DNA of 64,000 bases from Roridomyces roridus. Taxonomy: Eukaryota > Basidiomycota > Agaricomycetes > Agaricales > Mycenaceae. The DNA lies in assembly GCA_029378245.1 (NCBI GenBank), contig JARKIF010000041.1, positions 402,707-466,706 on the forward strand, given 5' to 3'. The notes under the pieces are model-generated. The model had not been told where the DNA came from and searched no databases. It saw nothing but the letters and a program-made list of their open reading frames with translations. This document shows positions 23,948 to 32,644 of this stretch, in pieces (positions within the stretch are counted from its first letter, which is position 1; each line of letters starts with the position of its first letter). The position numbers were made by a program, and so were the translations under genes.

Positions 23948-24567
23948 AAGTTTCGGGGCTATGTAGTAGAGTAGAATTGGATGGCCTGCACGCCTATTGG
24001 ACAGCTTCCCTCTCTCATTCAATTTGTCCCTGATATCTGTCCGTAGATGCCTCCATTGTGTTCGCCGAGCATCTGAGTCTTGTTACCATGCCGAGGGAAT
24101 TGATCAGATCCAAGTATCGTCTCTGCAACCCTCCGTGTGCTTGGATGCCTAGTAAAGGCTTAACCTGATGCCTCAGAGCTCGATTCAGGACGAAATTCCG
24201 GCTGTACGACGCCGAACGCACGCTCGCCCTGCGCACTCGAGGATTCGAGCTCCAGCCTCCACAAGACGCTGCATCCAGCACCAACGACCCGCAACTTGAA
24301 GCTCCACGAGAGATGTACTACGAGAAATTTTGGGTGTCAAAGCTACTTACATCCGAGCATCCAATCGAACCTCGATCTACGCAGCGCTGATGATGTCTTC
24401 TGAATCCTGTCGAGATCCGTCCAGACCACAAACGTTCCTCTCATCGACGCTCCTCGAATTATCTCGCTGCACTCTCTACGTCCGCGGAGCCTACTCTTCT
24501 GTGCTTCTGGTCTGGGTCACTGCGCTCCTTGTACCTCTCTTCTAGAACACATCCACGCAAAATTATA

Positions 24568-25283
24568 CTGTACCGGCGTGTATGGTAGCGACGGGCCCAG
24601 GGTGCGTTACACTGTACCATTTCAACCGTAAGTTCAGTCACAGGTCACAGACTCGGCTGAACTGAACTTAGACAATTGGGGTCACAAGTCACCGGGGACC
24701 TTGAACTTGGGGACGAATTAGCCCAAATAGGCAATTTTTGGTGAAATTTTTCCCCGCACCGAAAAACCTCCGATTTTGCACTGGCAGCCCCAAAATATAA
24801 ATTGCAGCCTTGATGGGTTGAACTGAGGCCATGCAAACAGTAGCAGGGAAAGCATCTAAGGCAGCAAACCGTTGAGCTACAAGAGAATTGATATTGGTCC
24901 ATGGATCTTCCCTCCCGTACTCACCAAACAGCTGCTTGAACACGTTGAACTTGATGAACTTTGGGTGGAATTGAACTTGAAAAATAGTGGTCACAGGTCC
25001 CAGTCAGGGATGAACCAACGGCGGGATGAACTTAAGGGGTCACAGGTCACACCCCATGAACTTACGGTCGAAATGGTACAGCACTTCGCTTCGGCGATAA
25101 GTTAGCGACGCACTGCCACATTTGGGTGATCACCTGCCATAAAAGGCAATTCTCGGCGCCGCAGGCCCGAGATTTTGATGGGAAAGGCCTTTTGGGGACG
25201 GTTTTCCCGCGTTACGCTGCAATTTAGGCAACATTTTTGGGCCGCGTTATGCGTTACGGTTGCTACCATACACGCCGGTACAG
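24568..25283. mobile_element. MITE with CTGTACCGGCG ends, TA target site
   Basis: The ends are inverted repeats: CTGTACCGGCGTGTATGGTA at 24568 and its reverse complement ending at 25283, at least 23 matching bases. Both sides are flanked by TA (24566-24567 and 25284-25285). The uninterrupted copies (near 21650 and 28525) have a single site here, as expected for a TA duplication. This fits a non-autonomous Tc1/mariner-type element. No transposase frame is present. A second element lies inside it. Confidence 0.75.
24612..25081. mobile_element. Nested MITE with CTGTACCATTTC ends
   Basis: CTGTACCATTTCAACCGTAA at 24612 is matched by its inverted form ending at 25081 (one base differs), followed inwards by GTTCA and CACAGGTCAC on both sides. 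The ends belong to the same family as the 150-bp element at 25344. It sits inside the larger MITE. The flanking dinucleotide is CA on both sides rather than TA. Internal direct repeats of GTCACAGGTCA or GTCACAAGTCA are present. Confidence 0.6.
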
Positions 25284-25343
25284 TACTCGGCATTACTGTA
25301 GCTCCGCCCTTAGCTCCTAAGACGCTGTCCTTGTGCGCTGATA

Positions 25344-25493
25344 CTGTACTATTTCAACCGTAAGTTCAGTCACACGTCACAGCCAACCTTTTTTGATGTG
25401 TGCAAAAATCGCCATAATTCAAAAGAAAATTTTTCGGCCTTCTCGGTCGAAAAATTACATAATTTTGATGAACTTACGGTTGAAATAGTACAG
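25344..25493. mobile_element. 150-bp MITE with TA target-site duplication
   Basis: Ends CTGTACTATTTCAACCGTAA and its exact inverted form bound 150 bases, flanked by TA on each side (25342-25343, 25494-25495). Two related segments of this window lack the element at the same spot and show a single TA: GCGCTGATAACAAG near 21690 and GCGCTGATAACGAG near 28577. The insertion event can therefore be read directly. Near-palindromic, no coding capacity. Confidence 0.85.
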
Positions 25494-25725
25494 TAACAAG
25501 GGCGATGCTTCTCTGGTGCGACGATACACACCCCCGAGGCGTCAGAAATTACACGAATGTGGGGTCTACGAGCAGTCGGTGCGAGCAAAATTAAATTCTC
25601 GCCTTCGAGAAAGGCTCGATTTCGTCCCAGGATCAGGTTACTAGCTGCCCTGTCCATGGCATCTGTGTTCTAGTACGCGCGACGCGTCGCTCTGTGATTA
25701 GTGCCACATCACCGTCCCGTTCAGC

Positions 25726-25732
25726 TATAAAG
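25726..25732 (+). promoter_or_regulatory. TATA box of SSP-B
   Basis: TATAAAG, 67 bases upstream of the SSP-B start codon and conserved in position with SSP-A. Confidence 0.6.
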
Positions 25733-25792
25733 CAGAGGCTGGAGCGACTGGACAGGCCAGATACACCCAGTTATCCAAACAACCAATCGACA

Positions 25793-26254
25793 ATGTTCTC
25801 GAAGCTCATCGCTCTCTTTGCTCTCCTCGCTGCCTCCAACGCTGCAGTCCTTTCGAACTCCCCCCCTCCCCCCAAGGTAAACAACCACCGTTTGTACCAA
25901 CGCTGCGCGCCTGACGCGTTCTCCGAAGTGCACTGCGACGCTCACCTATATAGCCATTGGCGGGGCTCTCGTGGTGAAAGACCTTGAGGTGGCTCCCGGA
26001 CAATGTGTCAGCTTTGCGGATGTATTCCAGTTTCAAAGTCTGACGTTGGTCACTTGCACGAACGGCCTAGCAGCAGTGCGCTACTTCAAGTGAGTAGTAG
26101 TGGCGTGGTCTTGCTCTGAAGGACGTGACTGATCTTTGCTCGTTTTTTTCCCCCTAGCGCCGCGCAGTTCCAGGCTGGGGGGTGCAGCGGCGAAGGGTCC
26201 CTTAGTATCACCGGGGCAGTTGCGCTCGTGATCGCAGTCACCAACCCTCAATAG
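25793..26254 (+). CDS. Small secreted protein SSP-B
   Basis: Exons 25793-25876, 25929-26089 and 26158-26254 splice in phase to 113 residues. Signal peptide MFSKLIALFALLAASNAA, then a short proline run, then the shared start of the mature domain (CTATLTY here, CTFTLTY in SSP-A). Four cysteines are conserved in spacing. Introns of 52 and 68 nt sit at the same places as in SSP-A. Protein sequence beyond the signal peptide has drifted far from SSP-A while intron positions and the signal peptide stay constant, a pattern of fast evolution seen in secreted effector-like proteins; the role is unknown. It is convergent with the TDP1 pseudogene, mirroring SSP-A and TDP1. Confidence 0.75.
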
Positions 26255-26569
26255 ATACAATCCGTTGTACTTTGTTCGCAATGATATACATAACCTCTTG
26301 GCGGAGCTTGTGGAACGTCGAGGGTCTGCAAAGAGAGACTAGTGTTTGATGTGATTCGTGTGAATGCTCTGCTTTTTGGTTTCTTTTTGAGCAATCCGCG
26401 AAGTTCAGGATACCCGATTCAATCATGTAAACCATATCGTACGCCCGTCGTTGCTTGATAATGAGGTACATAATTTGTATTTCAATCGGAAGCAGCGCGC
26501 TATCAAAAGAGCAGTCTATTAACGTATGTATTAACAGCAAATGCAAATGCACTCGACTCTCTTTAACGC
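26255..26569. other. Intergenic between SSP-B and the TDP1 pseudogene
   Basis: Holds the SSP-B 3' flank (CTCTTGGCGGAGCTTGTGGA near 26290, shared with 8972 and 29320). No gene seen. Confidence 0.35.
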
Positions 26570-27890
26570 GTCATCTCCGTCGTGTCTGTCCAACGTCTGT
26601 TGAACCTTCCCATGTCACCTGCAAGCTCAATTCGGGTGGAACGGACTCTCCTCTTGCATCTACACGCCAAAAATCCTGGATCAGCAAACGAAAACGGGGA
26701 ACAATGAGACGGACGCACCCAGGGGACGTCCTCACGTCCCATACTTCCTCGCAGACCTCTCCCAAGGGAGGACCTTCTCCGCATCCGCAGGGGATCTGCG
26801 TTCCCATTGAACAAGAAAGAAAGGAGGAGGAGGAAAAGCTAAAACGCACATTAAGCACCAGATTGAACCCACTCCCACTGATAGTTCCCCGCGCAGCACC
26901 AGGCGTAAAACTAGGACTATCCACGCATACGACTTCTTGGGCTCAATAACCTCAATCTCATCGTCGCCGAATCCTCGTCGTCGTCGTCTTTCCCCGTAGA
27001 GGAAGAAGAGGCAGCTTGCCCAAAATCATCTTGGTTTGGGCATCCCTCACCTCAAACCTCGCCCCCTCATCCCCAACAAGCGTGCTAGTCTGGCCCCACT
27101 GCGTCCGGCGACAAAACAACGTCCCGCCCCCGGGCTCGCCCAGCTTTGGATTGCGTATGGTTTCTCACGTGGGGAAGAGTAGCCGGAGGGGAATGGTTTG
27201 GCCTGGGACTTTCTTCTTGCTGCGATCGAGCCACGATTGGAGGGCCGACGAGGGCGATGAAGCGTCCGGCGGCGCAGAGACGGAAGGCGGCGAGCCAAGG
27301 CGCTGTAGGTGCCGATGGAGGAGCCCTACGAGTGAGAGGTTAGTCAGCGTCCAGGGATCAGGAAAGGGGAGAGACAATCCAGCTCGAGCTCATACGCCTT
27401 GCCCTTACCTTTCCCGACCGCGCTCGCTTGGTCAAGCGCACACCCCAACGTCTGTTCCGTACGCATCAGGCGAGTCTGCCCCTGCCTACAAGCCGTATCA
27501 GCCGAAGAAGGAAAGAGTAAGAAGACACGCACCCGACCACCGGCCTCGTCCCAGCCCAGCCCTCCCATTTGTCTGCCACGGAGGGCACGAGTGTCCCGCG
27601 ACCCTGCTTCCAGTCCCTTCAAGCACCGACTTTGTCTTGGACGACCCGCTGCCCAGGGTCTCGATTGGGAGTGATGTCGTGCTGGCAAGGGAGGGAGGGT
27701 CAGCGGGGGCGGGAGAACGAGCATAAGGTACTCGCACCCTGCTGAAGCATGATCGTCAGCGCCTCCTCCACACCCTTCGCGCTTAGCACGCGCCAGCACC
27801 GCCGGGAGACCAAGGAAGGACTCGCCCGCTGTCTCTCCGCTCATTGACCGTATTCGTGCCAGAGGTGGCTTCCGCGACGTCTTGGATGTT
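26570..27890 (-). pseudogene. TDP1 pseudogene (exon 2 to 3' flank)
   Basis: The minus strand is colinear with TDP1 from the start of exon 2 (CATCCA-GACGTCGC near 27884) through the last exon (ATGCAAGAGGAGAGTCCGTT near 26650) and a little beyond. Introns are retained, so it arose by DNA duplication, not from mRNA. The whole first exon, with the UIM and first HKD motif, is absent. A deletion removes the residues before and including the second catalytic His (the GGGATGCC-CAAACCAAG junction near 27040). Part of exon 6 (the NYELGVVLRLE segment) is also deleted, and frames are shifted. It cannot be active. Open frames on the opposite strand here are shadows. Confidence 0.9.
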
Positions 27891-28239
27891 ACATCGATGC
27901 TCTGGCTGAGCTCGTTCAGCTGTCGTCGCAGCCCGTGGCGTCGCCGGATAGTGGTAGGACTCCAGTCTCCAGGAGACGAAACGGCCTTTGACGGCCGATC
28001 AGTATGTGATGTGTTTATTGATCCGACACTTGCATTCAGCCTGGGCTAACCTAGCTTCTGCATCGTAAATTCTGGCTCCTCCCAACGCGGCAAGTGCAGA
28101 TGCACTGAATCTTCGCGCCGACGTCGGCGCCCAGTCACAGCTTCAATCAGACTGCCTCAACGATATGAAACGTTGTGCTGGACCCGGGTGCGAAACAGGC
28201 TTCCAGGAGGCTTTGGTCCCGGCGGGCTCTATGACAATG
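27891..28239. other. Intergenic, nothing recognised
   Basis: No gene or repeat I can support. It starts at the breakpoint where homology to TDP1 ends. Confidence 0.3.
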
Positions 28240-28822
28240 ACAAAAATCCTCAGCTGCAGAGCCATCGTGTTCAGCAGCTTGCATCTGAGCATCCAATCGA
28301 GCTGCAAACTACGCAGCACTGATGTCTCCCTGTCGAGATCTGCTTGAGTCTAGACTACAAACGTTCCTCTCATCGACGCTCCTCGAATTATCTCGCTGCA
28401 TTTTCTACCTCCGCGGAGCCTCCTCTCTGTGCTTCTGGACTGGGGGCCACCGTCCATGCGCTCCTTGTACCTCTCTTCTGGAACACACCCTCTCCTCTGC
28501 CAGGGAAAGCGCTAGCAAAGTCATGCTCGGTACGACTGTAGTTTCCCCCTTAGCTCCTGAGACGCTGGCCTTGTGCGCTGATAACGAGAGCACTGCTTCC
28601 CTGGTGCGACGATACGGACCCCCGAGGGCGAGCAAAATCAAATTTCCGCCCTCGAGAAAGATTCGATTTCGTCCCAGGATCAGGTTACTAGTTGCATCTG
28701 TCTTCTACGCGCGACGCATTGGTCTATTATTAGTCCCACGACCCAGTTGCGTTCAGCTATCAAGCGGAGGCCAGCGACTCGACAGACCAGACACACCCAG
28801 TTATCCACTCAGTCAATCGACA
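28240..28822 (+). repeat. SSP upstream repeat, copy 3
   Basis: Matches the upstream DNA of the other SSP genes without MITEs, so it gives the empty-site sequence for both insertions in copy 2. The TATA box is changed to TATCAAG (28758-28764). Confidence 0.7.
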
Positions 28823-29281
28823 ATGTTCTCCAAGCTCCTCGCTGTCTTTGCTTTGCTGGCTGCCTCCAACGCCGCCGTCCTCCAACGCACCGACCCGGAC
28901 CCACCGTCTGTATCAATCCTGCGCGACTGAAGGGCATTCAGAAATGCACTATCAAGCTCACGTATGAGTCGGCGGCCGATAACGAACTCGTCACGGTGAA
29001 CTATGAAGTGGCTTCCGACACTTGTACCCCCGTTCAGCAAGCATTCAAGCCCTATATGCTGCTGACCGCCACCGCCGTGACCACTGATTGCCCTGGCCAA
29101 GTGGTGTACGTCTACAGGTGAGTACTAGCGACGTGGTCTTATTCTGAGGGACTGATCTTTGTTCTTTTTTCCCCCTAGCGCCACCGAGTTCCATGTTTCG
29201 CACTGCACCGAGGCCGGCCAAGAGTTCACTAAACTCAAGTTCCTCACAGGATTTGCATTCGCGCCGCACAAAAGTAAATAA
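28823..29281 (+). pseudogene. SSP-C, small secreted protein, probably decaying
   Basis: The signal peptide (MFSKLLAVFALLAASNAAVL) and the last two exons (28942-29117 and 29179-29281, donor GTGAGTACT) are well preserved. They include CTIKLTY and four cysteines. The first intron is the problem. Where SSP-B has the donor GTAAAC, this copy reads GACCCG; other GT sites give introns of about 32 nt or less, or the wrong phase. A weak in-phase donor (GTCCTC at 28877) with an acceptor at 28933 would skip the propeptide. With the lost TATA box, I read this as a gene on its way to a pseudogene; a working non-standard splice is not excluded. Confidence 0.55.
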
Positions 29282-29665
29282 TAGATACAGTCGGTTGCAC
29301 ATACCTTGTTCCCGAATAACCTCTTCGCGAAGCTTGTAGAGTTCACTTTTCAAAGAGAACTTTGGAATTGAGGTGTCACCAGGCGCCCAGTCAAGCGGAC
29401 CCTGGTATGAGCCACAGAGATCCAGTGCAAGTACCGATGAAACCTTGCGCCAGTACGACACGGGCTCCCGCCTCTCGTGTTCCCGGCGGGCTCTGTGAAA
29501 TGACAAAGATTTTCAGAGTCATCAATTATTATGGGCGCCGCAGTCTGGGCGCCGTTTGACGCGCCAGCACAGCCATTGTGCGCGGAATAAACGGAATAAA
29601 AGGGGGTGGCTTCAGTGTAGACCGCCACTCTCACTTCCTTTTTCAATTCTCTTCTTCGCCTCCAA

Positions 29666-30346
29666 ATGTTCGCCTCCCCTTCCACTGTTCTCCTCGGCTT
29701 CTTCTCCACTGTGGTGTTGGCGTCAGCCCTCTCGAATCGCCAGATCAGCTCCGGCTGCACGCCCAGCTTCCAGGGCATCCCAGTCAACATCATGGTCGGC
29801 GATGGGGGCAACGGTCTCGCTCCATCCAACGACTCGACGGGCAGCTACATCCTCAACGACGGTTGCATTCACTCCAATCCCCTCTTCTTGCTCGAGAATA
29901 CGGGGCACTCTCCATCGAGCTTTATCATCAAGTAAGTAAGACCTACTGCGTGGAAGTACCACACACTGATACGTCTTCGTAGGGATCAGAACAACCACGA
30001 CTTGGTCGTCTATGCCGCTTCAGGCACCTCACCTGCGATTCAACTCAACGCAATCGACAACTCGGGACAGGATGAGTGAGTTTTCTTCTCTCTCCTCTGC
30101 ATACGCAATGAGCCAATTCATTCTCACAGACGCCAAGATTGGATCATCAACTGCAGCACCTGCGCCGAGGCCTCCAACCCCGTCCCTACGGTAGGCGGCA
30201 CCTTCGGCCAGTGGTGTCAAATCGCCAACTCCCTGACGGGGCTCTGCGTCCAGCCGGAAGGTTCCGCGGGGACGTTCCCGGTGCTCACCGCGTGCGATGT
30301 CACGAATTCGAACCAGAAGTTTGATTTCGTGAGGGGACTCAATTGA
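29666..30346 (+). CDS. Small secreted protein with ricin-B-like end, copy 2
   Basis: Exon 1 29666-29932, then about 29983-30075 and 30130-30346, all in phase, about 190 residues. Signal peptide (LLGFFSTVVLASA), then NRQISSGCTPSFQGIPVN, near-identical to copy 1 at 11.4-12.1 kb. The C-terminal part GTFGQWCQIANSLTGLCVQP ending TNSNQKFDF resembles a single ricin-B repeat. Intron positions equal those of copy 1. An ATAAAAGGGGG box lies about 75 bases upstream, matching copy 1. Secreted location follows from the signal peptide; ligand unknown. 29282-29665 before it holds SSP-C 3' flank and this promoter. Confidence 0.75.
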
Positions 30347-31321
30347 GCGTCGGATCCATGGACTTTTCAATAAGGGTTTGGACTCTATGACGTAGAATAT
30401 TGAGATTGTAGCCCGCACAATGTCACAACAGTACCCTGAGAGGCAGTAGCCCGTGCATGCAATCACATCTCGCCGAACTTGCCCACTGGCGAACTCTCGT
30501 TCGACTCGAGGTGCGGTAGGACAAAAGTAGCCACGTCCACATCCTTTTTTTTTGCCGTTTTGAAATACCATTGGAGCCCATGCGCGGCGCGGTTGAATTT
30601 CCGATTCCCCCGTGTTTCACGTAGGATATGGAGGGCGTGTTTATCCTTTGAAGTTCAAAAAGGTCACAAGTCGACTTCATGGAATGCCAGGGAATTCGAA
30701 GTGTCGATACTCGCTTTGAGATAACTTGGACTGTGAGACAATCCTCATCGTTTTTCGCTTGGATCTGATCGCCTTCAAGGAGCTTCAAAGCTCGAAGTCT
30801 GAACACAACCGTGGGATGAACAGTGCGGCAAGCCGGCGGATCAACAGCGTTGAAGACCGGCTTGTCACGGAATGACGTGCGCGCCTTCTCACGATGAGTC
30901 ACAGCCTCAGTCACCACCATGACATTGCGGCTTGCCCAATAAATCCCTCTCGATCTTGCGCTCCCGTCTGCTTGCTGCTCTTTCCCTTTGCCTGCTGCCT
31001 CAACGTGCTACTTACCACTGTTCTCTTCCAATGGCTGGCAGGGTGTCTCTGGTGGCATGCGACATCATACTTACTGGCCCGTGCATCGACTAAGGGAACA
31101 ATGCACTTGCTTTGTTCTTTCGACAAACAATTGGGCGCGTAGAGGCTTCAGCTTCGATTGGGAACTCAGCGACCTCTGGCCATGCATTGTCCGCGAGACC
31201 TATAAAAGGCCTAGCTGACTTGGTGGCTTTTCACGACCTTTCTTCTTTCTCCCCACATTTCTTGAAATCGTACGTGGCCGATTAACTTGAATCTCGTGCG
31301 GACGCTCACCCAGATATCAGC
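30347..31321. other. Intergenic with duplicated F-box promoter
   Basis: No gene seen in 30347-31100. The last about 180 bases (31140-31321) match the region upstream of the F-box gene at 39341-40663 in inverted orientation: GCGACCTCTGGCCATGCATTGTC against GTGACCTCTGGCCACGCATTGTC. Both contain a TATA box, TATAAAAGG here (31201) and TATATAAG there (40778-40785). Confidence 0.5.
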
Positions 31322-32644
31322 ATGAATATCCACAGAACCCACAGAGTGGGACGTCTACCCACCGAAATCCTCGAGCTCATATTACGCAGTTTCATCGAAT
31401 CGTGCGACCCCTTCACCGATATCAAGGCCATTTTTCTGCTCAGACGCGTCTGTTCGCGGTGGCAGGCCATCTGCGACAAGACACCGATGCTCTGGACACA
31501 GCCATATTTCCACCGCTCCAAAAGCCCTTCGTTGAACCGCGAAATCGTGTCGACAATCCTTTCCCGCTCGGGCAATCTCCCCGTGTCTGTGACGATCGAC
31601 CTGATGGGTCCTGCGGGATACGCTCCAGAGGCAGTCCTTGACTACCAACCGCTTTTCGCCGTCCAGGACAGGCTGGAAAACCTCGAGATCGCCGTCCAAC
31701 CCGGTGACGTCATCCAATGCACTAAGGAGTTCCCGAAATTCCCCATCCTCACCTCGGTCGACATTACCATGGCAGACGACTCACCGTCGGAGTTGCAGGC
31801 CCTGGGAAAAATCTTCCTGAGTTCCTGTCCCTCGCTCCGCGCCTTCTCCCTGACAGTGTACAACGTCCTCCTCCACCCTCCGCCTATCCCCAGCCTACCC
31901 CTCCACCAATTAATCTCCCTCACTCTGCTCCTCCCTGTGCGAGACGCTACACTCTACGACATGCTCATCCAGTGCCCCCTCATCGAGGAGTGTCATGTTG
32001 GAGAGGTGGAGGAAATGGGTGAGGTCCACGAGCTTCCCATACACACCATGCCCGCCCTCCGTTTTCTGAACTACAGCGCAGCAGAGTGTTGTCTCGGGGA
32101 CGTCCTACGCCGACTTCGGTTCCCGCTTTTAGATTCCCTCACCGTCGGCTCCGCTCGCCCGGGATGCGACCTGCCGTGGGACCCCGTGGAGATCCTACTC
32201 GAACTCCACGAGGGCGTTCCGTTCCAATTACTCAGTCTCACGATGAGCGGGCTGGATATCACGCCAGAGGAGTTCGCCCCACTCCTCCAGTTTGCGGGGC
32301 CGACGCTGCAGATCCTCGCTTTCGTCGATATGCCGTACGTCCTCAAGCCTTCATTCTTCACCGGGTTGATCTTTCCTCGGCTCGCCACATTGGAGATCCG
32401 CTGCAATAGTGAAGCAGTAGATGAAACTGCCCTCCTGCAGTTGGTCGATTTGCTTTGGGCACATCGTGGCGAGTCAAATGCCGCGTTCCCGGCTCTTCGT
32501 CAGGTTCAACTGCAGATGAATGGAGTGTTGTTTGATGAGGCGGTGGAAGAGCGCCTCGCGTCGGTGGAGGAAGAATCGAACGGGTTTTTCAGGGATCTTT
32601 GGGACCGGGGTGAGGGGGTCGAGGTGGAGGAAATATACGAATGA
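31322..32644 (+). CDS. F-box protein (family B), copy 1
   Basis: One intronless frame of 440 residues. The F-box is near the N terminus: LPTEILELILRSF, then LLRRVCSRWQAICDKTPMLW, the usual Leu-Pro-x-Glu, VC-xW and PxLW pattern. The rest is a set of irregular leucine-rich stretches ending in an acidic tail (EVEEIYE). In agaricomycetes such proteins are taken to recruit substrates to SCF ubiquitin ligases; that is inferred here. The copy at 39341-40663 has exactly the same length and shares blocks such as LWTQPYFHRSKSPSLN and AHRGESN-AFPAL. The promoter is duplicated too. Confidence 0.85.
   Translation: MNIHRTHRVGRLPTEILELILRSFIESCDPFTDIKAIFLLRRVCSRWQAICDKTPMLWTQPYFHRSKSPSLNREIVSTILSRSGNLPVSVTIDLMGPAGYAPEAVLDYQPLFAVQDRLENLEIAVQPGDVIQCTKEFPKFPILTSVDITMADDSPSELQALGKIFLSSCPSLRAFSLTVYNVLLHPPPIPSLPLHQLISLTLLLPVRDATLYDMLIQCPLIEECHVGEVEEMGEVHELPIHTMPALRFLNYSAAECCLGDVLRRLRFPLLDSLTVGSARPGCDLPWDPVEILLELHEGVPFQLLSLTMSGLDITPEEFAPLLQFAGPTLQILAFVDMPYVLKPSFFTGLIFPRLATLEIRCNSEAVDETALLQLVDLLWAHRGESNAAFPALRQVQLQMNGVLFDEAVEERLASVEEESNGFFRDLWDRGEGVEVEEIYE

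Larger units (their letters stand above)
24000..25792 (+). repeat. SSP upstream repeat, copy 2, split by MITEs
   Basis: 24000-24567, 25284-25343 and 25494-25792 together match the upstream DNA at 21.05-22.03 and 28.24-28.82 kb. Two elements (24568-25283 and 25344-25493) interrupt this copy only. Without them the three pieces join in the same order as in the uninterrupted copies. Confidence 0.75.

Noticed and set aside
27016..27726. 236-codon plus-strand frame
   Set aside because: It is antisense to the TDP1 pseudogene; the minus strand aligns with TDP1 exons and introns.
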